12,500 bases of DNA from Penaeus vannamei (taxonomy: Eukaryota; Arthropoda; Malacostraca; Decapoda; Penaeidae), in assembly GCF_042767895.1 (NCBI RefSeq), contig NC_091568.1:23658794-23671293 (forward strand). Direction: 5' to 3'. The notes under the pieces are model-generated. The model was not told the origin of the DNA and searched no databases. It saw only the letters and a list, made by a program, of their open reading frames with translations. The position numbers were made by a program, and so were the translations under genes. Shown one piece after another: positions 1 to 8,100 of the stretch (position 1 is its first letter; each line of letters starts with the position of its first letter).

Positions 1-47
1 AGGATATTGATTATTCTCAATGCAGATAAACATTTCCTTTCCTACAG

Positions 48-210
48 TTGGTTCCATGGCCATCTGTCAGGTCGAGAGGCAGAGAAACTCATACTGGAGA
101 AGGGTAAAAATGGAAGCTTTCTTGTCAGGGAATCACAGAGCAAACCAGGAGATTATGTTCTCTCTGTGCGCACTGATGATAAAGTCACTCAAGTTATGAT
201 CAGATGCGTG
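48..210 (+). CDS. csw: SHP2/corkscrew-like phosphatase, exon A: first half of C-terminal SH2 domain
   Basis: Internal exon of a cytoplasmic protein-tyrosine phosphatase that acts downstream of receptor tyrosine kinases in Ras/MAPK signalling (family knowledge). This SH2 domain binds phosphotyrosine on receptors and adaptors. A pyrimidine-rich tract ending in CAG at 45-47 is the acceptor. The first base completes a split codon, probably CG|T (Arg), giving RWFHGHLSGREAEKL as in SHP2. About 55 residues follow, with GSFLVRES near residues 24-31. The phosphate-binding Arg of FLVRES is codon 127-129. The exon ends VTQVMIRC plus one codon. The best donor is GTGAGT at 211; a weaker GT at 208 would drop the final Val. 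The long acidic loop between strands in human SHP2 is absent here, as in csw. Earlier exons lie left of the window. Homology is unmistakable; only the exact 3' edge is uncertain by one codon. Confidence 0.93.
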
Positions 211-305
211 GTGAGTTCTCCTTCTCCCCTTCATACTAATTCTTTTTGCTCTTCATTTTCTTTTCTACCTTTGTTGTGGGTTCAGTTTGTTTTTTGATTT
301 TGTTT

Positions 306-597
306 GAACATAGCCTATTAGTAGGTTTACATGACCTCATCTGATTCCTCCTTTCCTTGATTTTTGGGGAAATAGGCTTTTAAATGTTATTAGTAGTATT
401 CAGTATTGGTATGATTATTGGCATATGATTATTTTGAAATTGTTAACAATGCTAATAACAGTGAAAAATAAAAAATCGAAAAATCAAGGAAAAGGATAAA
501 AATGTGAGGTAGTTACATCAAGTAATTGACTCCTTGATGACTAACCACTTGTGTTAACAAAATTAATGAACTAAAATCACAGTGGACATAGTATTTG
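306..597. mobile_element. Palindromic MITE-like element, copy 1 (5' end truncated)
   Basis: The left arm (306-365) ends CCTTTCCTTGATTTTT (350-365). It is mirrored by AAAAATCAAGGAAAAGG at 479-495, which opens the right arm (479-597). Between them lies an A/T-rich spacer of ATTATTAG-type triplets. The right arm continues with ATTGACTCCTTGATGACTAA and CACAGTGGACATAGT, which recur in copies 3 and 4. The outer part of the left arm is missing. It is non-coding, so it would depend on a transposase supplied elsewhere, if it is a transposon. Confidence 0.6.
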
Positions 598-789
598 TTT
601 TTGCCATCCCAGCATCATTGGGTTTAGGATGTTGCTAGCTTGCAAGTAAACATAACAACATGTATATGTACTGATTTTAAATAGTTGTCTATTTTTAGTA
701 ATTACAAGCATCCTTATATAAGGTAATTTCTGATAGCATATCATATCTTTTATTATGATTTTACTTTGCCACATAGTGTCTATATCCCA

Positions 790-1171
790 TTAACGCCACC
801 TACCCGTCAACCAACCACATGCCGAGAGGGAGAGCATGTTCATGCATGCCATGCCTACAGTGTGTTTAATTTATTAATTGTTTTTACATATAGATGGTTC
901 CACAAGTAATAGGCCACCAATGAGCCAGTTACAAGAAGTACCCATCTTACCTGTTTAACTTTTTCCTTGATTTTTTATAATATTTTCTAGTATTTAATAC
1001 TTCTGTTAGTAGTTTCAGTAACATGATAATTATAATGTTTATAACAAAAATAATTGGATCAGTATTGATAGCATTAGTAAAAAGATATCTTTTTCCTACT
1101 ATTTCAAAGAGAAACATTTAACAAAAACTATAAAGTGAACGCAGCATTATTACCCAGTGGCATTGGGTTAA
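790..1171. mobile_element. Palindromic MITE-like element, copy 2, TTAA at both ends
   Basis: It starts TTAACGCCACC at 790 and ends ATTGGGTTAA at 1162-1171. The left arm (841-980) includes CATGCCATGCCTACAGTGTG, TAGATGGTTCCACAAGT and TTTTTCCTTGATTTTTT. This arm is the reverse complement of the right arm of copy 3 over roughly 130 bases. Only a short outer remnant of its own right arm is visible (ACAAAAACTATAAAGTGAAC, about 1121-1140). TTAA ends with a CCC/GGG edge recall piggyBac-type insertion (inference). No ORF. Confidence 0.55.
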
Positions 1172-1606
1172 GTGTGTCATGGTGATTTTGGTAAATCCAC
1201 CCTGCATCAAAAGAATATTCAATTTTTTCCATCAGTATCAGTGGTCCTCACTGGCTGTGGGGTGCATTCACACTTACTAATTACCTTAGATTATTTAAAT
1301 TCCTAAGAGCTGCAATTCCTCCAGTTTGTCTATTTGTGATAACCTTTCCAAAGCTTAGTTTTATGCACCAATAAGTGTATTTGAATGTACTTAAAAGTAG
1401 TGTAACTCTATGATACAGGATAATGTGGTGTTTAGTGGGGAAACATAGGAGAGTAGAAGATAGATAGTTTGGCTTGATGAAAAATGCCCTTCAGCACAGG
1501 AATTACTAAGTTAGACTTTCTATATTCTATTTGCAAGAAGAAAGATGCAGGAAAGTATAGTATGAATATCCAAAATGTGTTCATGAAAAATACATACATC
1601 ATATAC

Positions 1607-1640
1607 ATTAATATTCACCGCTATCATGGTGAATATTTAT
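1607..1640. repeat. Hairpin, 10-bp perfect stem
   Basis: AATATTCACC at 1610-1619 and GGTGAATATT at 1628-1637 form a perfect stem around an 8-base loop. Two further pairs follow after one mismatch. No poly-T run or gene context assigns it a role. Confidence 0.5.
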
Positions 1641-2179
1641 TTACCCACATTGTTTTGTGAGACTTTGTATATTTTTTGCATCATAAATTTTGATTATGAG
1701 TGACTGTATGCAGTTCAATAATAACAAGTGCCACATAATACTGGTACTTTTACCACAACAAGATTAATCTTTCAATAGTAGAACTAGGAGATAGTTCAGG
1801 AAGGTTTCATATGCTATATTGAAGTAAAATTCTAATGTTTGCATTATGTCCTTTTTGTCAAAATTAAAGAAACTTTTTTGAAATGGCTTTTAAGGAGAAA
1901 AGGACATGTTTCATTCATAATCATAGCTTTCATTTTGAAGTTCAAGCTGTCATGAAAGTTTATCTGTTTAACAAGATACACTTAACAAAACAAAAAACAG
2001 TATTTGGAATTGATATGCTTCGTTTCCATTTATTAAAACACTTAAATTAATTAAATTAAAACATTTAAATGTATTTACACATTAGAAGGATTTTTCTGTG
2101 GAGATAGATATATCAGATGCACATGTCAAGCAACAAACTTTAACCATGTTTACATGGATTCCCTTAACAATATAATTTT

Positions 2180-2192
2180 TTCTCTCAGCAGG
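2180..2192 (+). promoter_or_regulatory. Tandem (NAGNAG) splice acceptor of exon B
   Basis: A pyrimidine-rich stretch is followed by CAGCAG|GAC. Both AGs (2187-2188 and 2190-2191) are usable and keep the frame, adding or omitting one Gln. Opposite it, the exon A donor is also doubled (GTGGTGAGT at 208-216). The join can therefore carry VQ, V, Q or neither between MIRC and DNKYD. Confidence 0.7.
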
Positions 2193-2368
2193 ACAACAAG
2201 TATGATGTTGGAGGAGGGAGAAAATTTGACACTCTCAGTGAATTGGTTGAACACTACCGAAGAAATCCAATGGTGGAGCAGTCTGGTACTGTGGTTCCTC
2301 TAAAGATGCCCTTCAACGCCACAAGAATCAATGCACGTGGCATTGACAGCAGAGTCAGAGAATTATCG
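2192..2368 (+). CDS. csw: SHP2/corkscrew-like phosphatase, exon B: second half of C-terminal SH2 domain
   Basis: Continues exon A in phase 0. The translation runs DNKYDVGGGRKFDTLSELV, then EHYRRNPMVEQSGTVV, ATRINARGIDSRVRELS. This matches the SHP2 pattern KYDVGGGE.FDSLTDLVEHYK.NPMV and the RINA..I.SRVREL segment that closes the domain. It is 59 codons, phase 0 at both ends. The acceptor is a tandem CAGCAG at 2186-2191, so the exon can start at 2189 (adding Gln) or 2192. With the exon A donor at 211, the 2192 start gives the same spacing as human SHP2 between MIRC and KYDVGGG. The donor is a strong GTGAGT at 2369. The domain's role in positioning the phosphatase on phosphotyrosine ligands is family knowledge. 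Confidence 0.93.
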
Positions 2369-2583
2369 GTGAGTCAAGGCTGTTTAGAACTTGTTTGTGA
2401 TGGATTTATGGGGGTTTGAGATGATGGATGAAATTTCTGGATACATAAGATTGGACATATCCATACATATAATAGATATCTGTTGGCTCTCCCTCTTACT
2501 AACAAATCTCCCCCCTTGCGTTACTCATTTGGTGACGGGTCACTTAGCGTCGACGCCAAACAAGTTTTGACCCATCATTACAG
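2369..2583 (+). other. Intron B-C of the phosphatase gene (short, 215 bp)
   Basis: It starts GTGAGT at 2369 and ends TTACAG at 2583. It is the only short intron in the window and the only one without a visible repeat. The last 90 bases are unusually C/G-rich for this locus and contain TACTAAC, a pyrimidine tract, two in-frame AGs and the inverted pair GGGTCA (2537-2542) / TGACCC (2568-2573). Confidence 0.85.
2497..2583 (+). promoter_or_regulatory. Branch point and acceptor region of exon C, with possible second acceptor
   Basis: A perfect TACTAAC branch-point consensus sits at 2497-2503, followed by a C/T-rich tract (about 2507-2530). The first AG downstream is at 2546-2547, about 45 bases from the branch A. 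The AG favoured by homology is 2582-2583, about 81 bases away and preceded by a poor pyrimidine tract. Both are in frame with exon C. A 10-base palindrome, GCGTCGACGC (2547-2556), straddles the first AG. Confidence 0.5.
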
Positions 2584-2814
2584 AAGGAGCATCAGGGTCC
2601 CACTATGGGGAAGGCTGGATTTTGGGAGGAGTTTGAATCTCTGCAGCAACAAGAGTGTAAGCAGCTCTACTCACGCAAGGAAGGCCAGAAGCCTGAGAAC
2701 AGAAACAAAAACCGCTACAAGAATATTTTGCCTTTTGACCACACAAGGGTCATACTGAGAGATACAGATCCTGGGATTCCAGGGTCTGATTACATAAATG
2801 CTAATCTTATAACT
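2584..2814 (+). CDS. csw: SHP2/corkscrew-like phosphatase, exon C: SH2-PTP linker and start of catalytic domain
   Basis: This exon of 77 codons, phase 0 at both ends, starts after TTACAG at 2578-2583. It opens KEHQGPTMGKAGFWEEFESL, then QQQECKQLYSRKEGQKPEN. The 11 residues between RELS and GFWEEF equal the human SHP2 linker length, which supports this start. Next come PTP motif 1, NKNRYKNILPFDHTRV (about 2704-2751; the Tyr packs against substrate phosphotyrosine in PTPs), and motif 2, DYINAN (from 2788). RDTDPGIPGSDYINAN closely resembles SHP-1 and SHP2. The donor is a consensus GTAAGT at 2815. A second AG at 2546-2547 leaves an open in-frame extension of 12 codons (2548-2583), so a longer form is possible. 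The exon is certain; the start choice rests on homology. Confidence 0.93.
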
Positions 2815-3419
2815 GTAAGTATGGTGATAATGTCATTTACTTTCAATGTCATCAAGGTTGCAATAATCCTACTAAGGCTTATTACTGTTGTCATAGTATC
2901 ATGCTAGTTAGAATAAAACAAATGACAATAGACTAAACCAATTAAGCAGCTTTTTCAGATAATGACTAAACCAATTTGATTAATTATGTTATCATAATGA
3001 TAGAAATGCTATCCCTGGGAGAAGGGAGAAATTTAAGAGTCTGCTAAAAGAGATAGGTTATCAAGTATTATCATTACCATTTAGTACATTTTATTCAGAA
3101 TAGAACATAAAACCCCTGAACATTACAGGTGATGGTTAATAGAGGCAGAATAATTAATTTTTGTCAAAGTCATAATGAGTGATTGTTATATGTGCATGAT
3201 GCTATTGAAAGTATTTCTTATGATCAACTTACATCAAATCATTTCATTTGATATTTGACTGTTATTAGTGGGTAAACAGTAATAGCCAGAACTGAGAGAG
3301 AGCATTAATTTTATGTCTAAACAGACTCTGGTATCATACCATAAATTTAAGGTGAAGAGTCGTTGGTACGGGTCAAAAATTACGATTTTTTCAAACTTTA
3401 TGTGTGGATACATGAGCAT

Positions 3420-3838
3420 GTGACGCACCCCAGGCGCTGGTTGCCAGATGCGTAACGCGCTCCTTTCCGCAGTTTAAATGTCTGGAGAATTTAAATGCCC
3501 TTGCGCTGCCACACCCCTTTTTGCTTCATGCTTTGTTTTTCTTGTATTTCCAGCGTTTTTTGACTGTTTTTGCAAATTTCTTTGGTGTGATACTGCTGTA
3601 CGATAGTTTAGGCTGCGTTCAGCAGGCAGGCAGCAGCAGCAAGGACGGGAGAACAGTGCGATTGATAAAGTTGTCGGGAGTACACATATTTTCTTTTCAA
3701 ACCTGGCAATATGTCATTTATATATAGTAAATGCATAATATATGATGTACTATGATATGTAAATGACAGGGAACCGGTAGCCTTGACATCTGAAAGTATA
3801 CTTTTCAGAGAACACTCCCACATAACCTAACCTAACCT
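3420..3838. repeat. GC-richer foldback region ending in (AACCT)3
   Basis: The segment contrasts with its AT-rich surroundings. CpG-bearing sequence (GCGTAACGCGCTCC, 3450-3463) and GCAG/CAG runs (about 3621-3640) are followed by an imperfect inverted repeat centred near 3740. The inner stem is TGTCATTTA (3712-3720) with TAAATGACA (3760-3768). Outer matches include GGGAGT near 3675 with ACTCCC near 3814. Immediately beyond lies AACCT x3 (3824-3838). It looks like a decayed non-autonomous mobile element, but I cannot name a family. Confidence 0.4.
3824..3838. repeat. Interstitial (AACCT)3, arthropod telomere-type motif
   Basis: Three perfect AACCT units. TTAGG/CCTAA is the common arthropod telomere repeat (established knowledge). 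Fifteen bases could be chance or part of a mobile element end. Confidence 0.6.
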
Positions 3839-4659
3839 TTACATAAAGATGACCTAAAATTACCTGAACAAGGCCTGACCCTCTACCACAGGACTCATAT
3901 TAAAGGCCAAGGAGTTGTCTAAGTAGATATTCACATTTGGTGATCATTGGTATGACCTTTATGGTGTAATGAAGATGAATGACAAAAATCGCTATTTTCT
4001 CAAAATCATATTTTCATGCATGATAGTAAGGTCAACTTTGTATGTAATTACGTGATTTTAGTAATTCTTGTTGCAAAATGATCGTCCAGTTCGTATCTAC
4101 TAACTGTAGCTAAGTCATGCATTATTTCCACTAAATATATTTTTTACTGAAAAAATTAATGGCGATTTTCTGACGGGAAAAAAGGCGCTTTTTTGCAAGG
4201 TAACTGAAACATTGTCGTTTCAAATAGATTTACATAAATGCTACATTTAGTACTCCTATTTGTTGACTAACTCTGGTCAGAAGGAAACTGCAGTACTATT
4301 CACTATAAGGAAACTATTACGTAATTTGCGAATTCTATCATCTTTTTTTTTTTTTTTTTAGCCCAAAAATGTAAGCAGCTTTTTAAAGTAATATTTCTTG
4401 TGCCCAAGCATCACACACCCATGCACATTGTGTAAAATTATTAATGGCCTAGCTAAAAAACTAAAGCAAGGAGGACTGGAAAACTAATTTTGTGATCGTA
4501 CCAACGATTCTTCCCCTTAATTCACAAGTGATATTAGTACAATAATTAGTATTGACAATGATTACCCTTTTCCCATTGCTCCCAAGAACACATAATGTCA
4601 ACTGTAGTTTTGTTTTTCTTTCACTTTTGTTCAAATGCATTTGATATCAATACTGTTAT

Positions 4660-4870
4660 TATTATTATTGACATATTGATGATTATAATGATGTTAAGAA
4701 TATTTTTTATAATTAAAATTTGAAAAATAAGATTCCCAAAAAATCAAGTAAAGGGGTAAACCAGGCGAGATAGGTAGGACTAGCATTAGACTCCTTGGTG
4801 ATTATGCACTTGTGAACCATCTCTCTGTAAAGTTAGTCAATAAATAAAACTCATAGTGAATATGGCATGT
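4660..4870. mobile_element. Palindromic MITE-like element, copy 3 (right arm)
   Basis: A spacer of TTATTATTATT and GATGATTATAATGATG leads into the right arm (4738-4870): AAAAAATCAAGTAAAGGGG, AGACTCCTTGGTGATTATGC, ACTTGTGAACCATCTC and CTCATAGTGAATATGGCATG. Reverse-complemented, this matches the left arm of copy 2 along its length. No clear left arm is present. The arm runs directly into the ATGT/TA microsatellite. Confidence 0.6.
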
Positions 4871-4873
4871 ATG

Positions 4874-4957
<84 letters not shown>
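4867..4957. repeat. Microsatellite: (ATGT)n then (TA)39
   Basis: ATGTATGTATGTG is followed by an uninterrupted run of about 39 TA units (4880-4957). It abuts the outer edge of palindromic copy 3, suggesting it expanded from the element's CATGTATG end. The true length may differ from the assembly, since such tracts are error-prone. Confidence 0.95.
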
Positions 4958-4960
<3 letters not shown>

Positions 4961-6137
4961 GCTGACAAAAGTAATGCACTTGTTGCAGGAGGTATAAGAA
5001 AAAAAAAAATCAATAGCTTAAAAGAGTATTAACATTTTTCATGAACTGCGTTTCCAGGATAAAACATTTATTGTTATATAATCGCTACTGCTTTAGATAT
5101 TTCATCACAAATGCTTAATTCTAGAAATGAGGTAAATATATCTGATAAATAGTGTCAACACATCAGGTCTATATGGATTGTCCTCTTATATTGTGTCAAG
5201 CCATAAACAAAAAGTACAGAAAATTGTGGTATGATATATGTCAGGTCCCCAATTACTTTACAATGAAATAAAATGACAGGAGTAGAAAGCATCATATTTG
5301 CAATACATTTATGCCAGCTTTATTATTTGTTAATAAGAGATGAAGTGTCATCTACAAAGTTAGTTTCATGTCATTTTACTGTCGTAGGCTATTTGGAAAA
5401 CAAATTTGCATTGTCAACTTCATACAGATTGTCTTAGTCAGGCCGCATAGTAGTGCAACATGGTAAACATTTTCTCAACAAACCATGGGACAAATATTCA
5501 AAGTAACTTGATATGCAGTTTTCAAGTAAAAATTATTGTGATTAGATAATATTTGAAAACACTTCTACATGGTTATTTTTGCTGTATCATGAGATACACC
5601 CAAACTTCGTAGATTTATTGTTTTAAGTTTTGTAATTTACGGCATTATGTTGTGATACTTTAGATTAACTCTGGCTGCCAGGCATATGTTGTCTTAGTAA
5701 CTTTTGAGAAATTTGAGAGATCATAGTACAGATTTTGATAAAGAGTGTTTATGGTAAATAATCTGTTCGAAAGAATAGAAGAATACAAACTCTCATACAC
5801 ATTGTGCTGATATAGTTAGGAATGGTGTATGATTTTAGCACAATTTATATCCATTATTTATCTGGTCATTATATTGGTAATATGAAACTCTTTAAATCTA
5901 ATATATTAATGCACTACTGGAGTCAATCTTTGTTTATGTTACATAGGATGTAAGTTAAGTGACTGTGTAATCAAATGCCACTGCCCTCCTGCAACACCTG
6001 GCAGCTGAGGAACAATTTTGGCAGTGACTACATGCCATCCCTATCAATAATGGGTTAAAGTGCCATTGCCACATAACAGATTTGGATTTGAAGAAGAATG
6101 TGAGAAGCTGTGATGGCAGTAGAATAGCCACTTTATC

Positions 6138-6455
6138 TTAACCCTTTAGCACAAGGGTCCTATACTGTCCCTTATTAATTTTGCTTACACATAGATGACT
6201 TCACAGGTGCATAGTCATTAAAAAGTAAAGTACTGGGCTTACCTGAACTCATCTGTTTACACCAATCCATAAACTTTTACTACTACAGTTATAGTATTTA
6301 TGTTGTTAGTATTGTAAATATCATTATTAATACTTTAATATTTTTATCAGTAAAAATAGTAATAAAATATTGACTCTTTGATGACTGAGCACTCTTGGAG
6401 CTACCTCTGTGTATGCAAAAATGGATAATAGTAAATTGTTGTAGACAGTGGATGT
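6138..6455. mobile_element. Palindromic MITE-like element, copy 4
   Basis: It opens TTAACCCTTTAGCACAAGGG at 6138, resembling the inverted end of copy 2 (TTAACCCAATGCCACTGGG). The left arm around 6186-6228 (TACACATAGATGACTTCACA, GGTGCATAGTCATTAAAAAG) mirrors the right arm at about 6371-6414 (TTGACTCTTTGATGACTGAG, CACTCTTGGAGC, CTCTGTGTA). I judge identity at roughly three quarters by eye. The spacer is rich in TATTAT. The right outer end is degraded and seems interrupted at another TTAACCCC edge near 6455. No coding capacity. Confidence 0.55.
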
Positions 6456-6662
6456 TTAACCCCTCAGTGATGGTGACAGCTATAACCATCATTACATAAC
6501 AGCTTGTGACATATAAACGTGTCATGACTAGCAGCAGGTGGGCTAACTTTACACAGCTTAGGCCTAGCCACAAAGACTAGACTGTAGTGTAATATTACAT
6601 CACAAATAAATCAGGCCTTATCACCATAGGGATATATGAATACTTGGTGTCAATGGGTAAAG
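6455..6662. repeat. Candidate second TTAA-type short element
   Basis: It begins TTTAACCCCTCAGTGATGG and ends GGTGTCAATGGGTAAAG, a TAACCC...GGGTAA layout like the neighbouring elements, with a different interior. The ends match only weakly, so this is a candidate, not an established element. Confidence 0.25.
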
Positions 6663-7129
6663 CTTGTGTGCAACTCCTTTCAGGCTCATAAGCAGTGTTA
6701 TTAATTAACCTTTGGGTTGGACCTTGGCTTACTAAGAGTTTTGAAAATGAGCATCATTAGCCTTATCTGCAGCTATTAGGGAAGGATAATGAAAAATTAA
6801 CAGTGCCATACAGTAGTATTAGAGAGTTCCTGTCCTGCTCAGAAGGGGAAGAATTACTGAAATTTACTTTGAAAAAAATATTTTCCAAATTGCAACACTT
6901 ATGATTAATACTCTCACTGTGTTGAAGTTTAGAAATGACCTCAGTTCCTCCAGTGCCAAAATTTCTCATAAATAAATATAATTAGTTCTTTCTACTCATA
7001 TTTATTAATACAAGCCTTTTGTCGTAAGTTACAATTGTTTACTTTTGCTTATGATACAGGGTATCCAACAAACACATTGGCATTATTCCTCTGTTTTTCC
7101 ATCTTTATTGAAAAGTTAATTATTTTCAG

Positions 7130-7276
7130 AGTGAAGAAGATTTGGGCAGTGAAGCCAAGACCTACATAGCTACACAAGGATGCTTGCCTTCCACATGTGC
7201 AGATTTCTGGTGGATGATCTGGCAGGAAAATACAAGAGTTATTGTCATGACCACAAAAGAGGTTGAAAGAGGAAAG
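7130..7276 (+). CDS. csw: SHP2/corkscrew-like phosphatase, exon D: PTP core motifs before the WPD loop
   Basis: This exon of 49 codons follows a TTATTTTCAG acceptor (7120-7129) and keeps the phase 0 frame of exon C. It reads SEEDLGSEAKTYIATQGCL, then DFWWMIWQEN and TRVIVMTTKEVERGK. YIATQGC is PTP motif 3, with the Cys typical of SHP1/SHP2/csw where most PTPs have Pro. DFWWMIWQ is motif 4 and VIVMT is motif 5. Joined directly to exon C the protein reads ...NANLIT-SEEDLGSEAKTY..., close to the SHP-1 length and without the large csw insert known in Drosophila. The donor GTAATG at 7277 is weaker than the other three. The next expected residues (family KCVKYWPD or KCARYWPD) were not found downstream in the window, so the catalytic Cys exon lies beyond 12500. 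Confidence 0.93.
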
Positions 7277-7366
7277 GTAATGCTTTTGCATTTCTTTAGG
7301 CTTAGCGGATTGCTGTTTTTAGAGTACTTTTACAACCAGTTTGTTAAAATTGTGGGAGGCCTGATC

Positions 7367-7488
7367 CAATGAATACTCATTATACGAACATGCATATACA
7401 CAACAATAAATGCATATCTACCTGTCTATCTGATAGATATAAATTTCTTTCAGAGTATATGCATGTCAGTATATATGAATGTTCATTG
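7367..7488. mobile_element. Small foldback (MITE-like) element
   Basis: The left arm CAATGAATACTCATTATAC... ends GCATATAC (7367-7399). It is mirrored by GTATATGC ... GAATGTTCATTG (7455-7488), about 33 bases at roughly 80% identity by eye. The interior contains TATCTGATAGATA, a smaller palindrome. It is about 122 bp, non-coding, and begins 90 bases after the exon D donor. Confidence 0.5.
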
Positions 7489-8100
7489 CGTTGGACCTCA
7501 CACAATTTTATCAAATCAGCCATTTATAAAAAGTTCTGATTGTTACCCTGTTAACTAACATCTTGTTGCTCTGACTTTTACAAATCTACACATTTTTTTT
7601 ATCCAGCATTTAACCTTGCTAAACCATGCACCAGACTGTAAACAACAAAGTTGATAAGGAGATACACATTCATAACAGTAATGTGTTGTTTATTGCTGAT
7701 GCAGTAAACTCTCTTTTATATAAAATGAATGGGGAATTCAGTTGACCAGTTAATCAAATTAGCAGCTTTTAGACAAATACGTTTTATCATCTTGGACTAA
7801 TCAGAAACAGTTGTTGTACTGGCATGTACATTTCACAAAATGTTTCAATAGATGTTCTTGGTGTCCAGGCAAGTAATTGGTTGTGGCATGTAGTTTAGGG
7901 CAGTTTTGTTCGAGAACAGTATGATAAATAATACAGACCTTTTATAACTTACGCTTACAAAGAGGGTGGAAGTAAGAAAAACAGAGAGTAAGCATGGTAG
8001 TATTAAGAAACAGTTGGCCACCCATAGATAAGTTTGGGTTTCTTTGCTTCATTCTGTAACCTTGTTCAGTTTTCTGTCTACCTTCATGCCTCTATCATTA

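Larger units (their letters stand above)
211..2188 (+). other. Intron A-B of the phosphatase gene
   Basis: AT-rich, non-coding, about 2.0 kb, GT (211) to AG (2188 or 2191). It holds two copies of the palindromic TTAA family (306-597 and 790-1171) and a small hairpin (1607-1640). From 1172 to 2188 I see nothing else recognisable: no conserved ORF, only A/T-rich unique-looking sequence. Confidence 0.85.
2815..7129 (+). other. Intron C-D of the phosphatase gene (4.3 kb)
   Basis: From GTAAGT (2815) to TTTTCAG (7129). It falls within the phosphatase domain between the DYINAN and YIATQGC motifs, where Drosophila csw has a long insert (family knowledge). Contents: nothing recognisable at 2815-3419; a foldback region at 3420-3838; unique-looking AT-rich DNA with a 17-base T run (4343-4359) to 4660; palindromic copy 3 plus TA repeat to 4957; nothing at 4958-5950; an unassigned C/G-richer patch ending GGGTTAA at 6055; copy 4 and another TTAA candidate at 6138-6662; nothing clear from 6663 to the acceptor. 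Confidence 0.85.

Noticed and set aside
211..297. Open frame continuing past exon A with Phe/Ser/Leu-rich residues
   Set aside because: It reads through the GTGAGT donor into intron; the homologous sequence resumes only at exon B.
2483..2758. 91-codon open frame on the + strand overlapping exon C
   Set aside because: It is a shadow frame; the overlapping frame encodes clear SHP2-like sequence.
2815..2907. Continuation of the exon C frame (VSMVIMSF...)
   Set aside because: A consensus GTAAGT donor at 2815 and resumption of homology at 7130 show it is intron.
5985..6055. C/G-richer patch ending AATGGGTTAA as another TTAA element
   Set aside because: No convincing matching TTAACCC end could be found upstream.
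7277..7372. Continuation of the exon D frame after ERGK
   Set aside because: GTAATG at 7277 is the donor; the following residues do not resemble the conserved KC..YWP segment.
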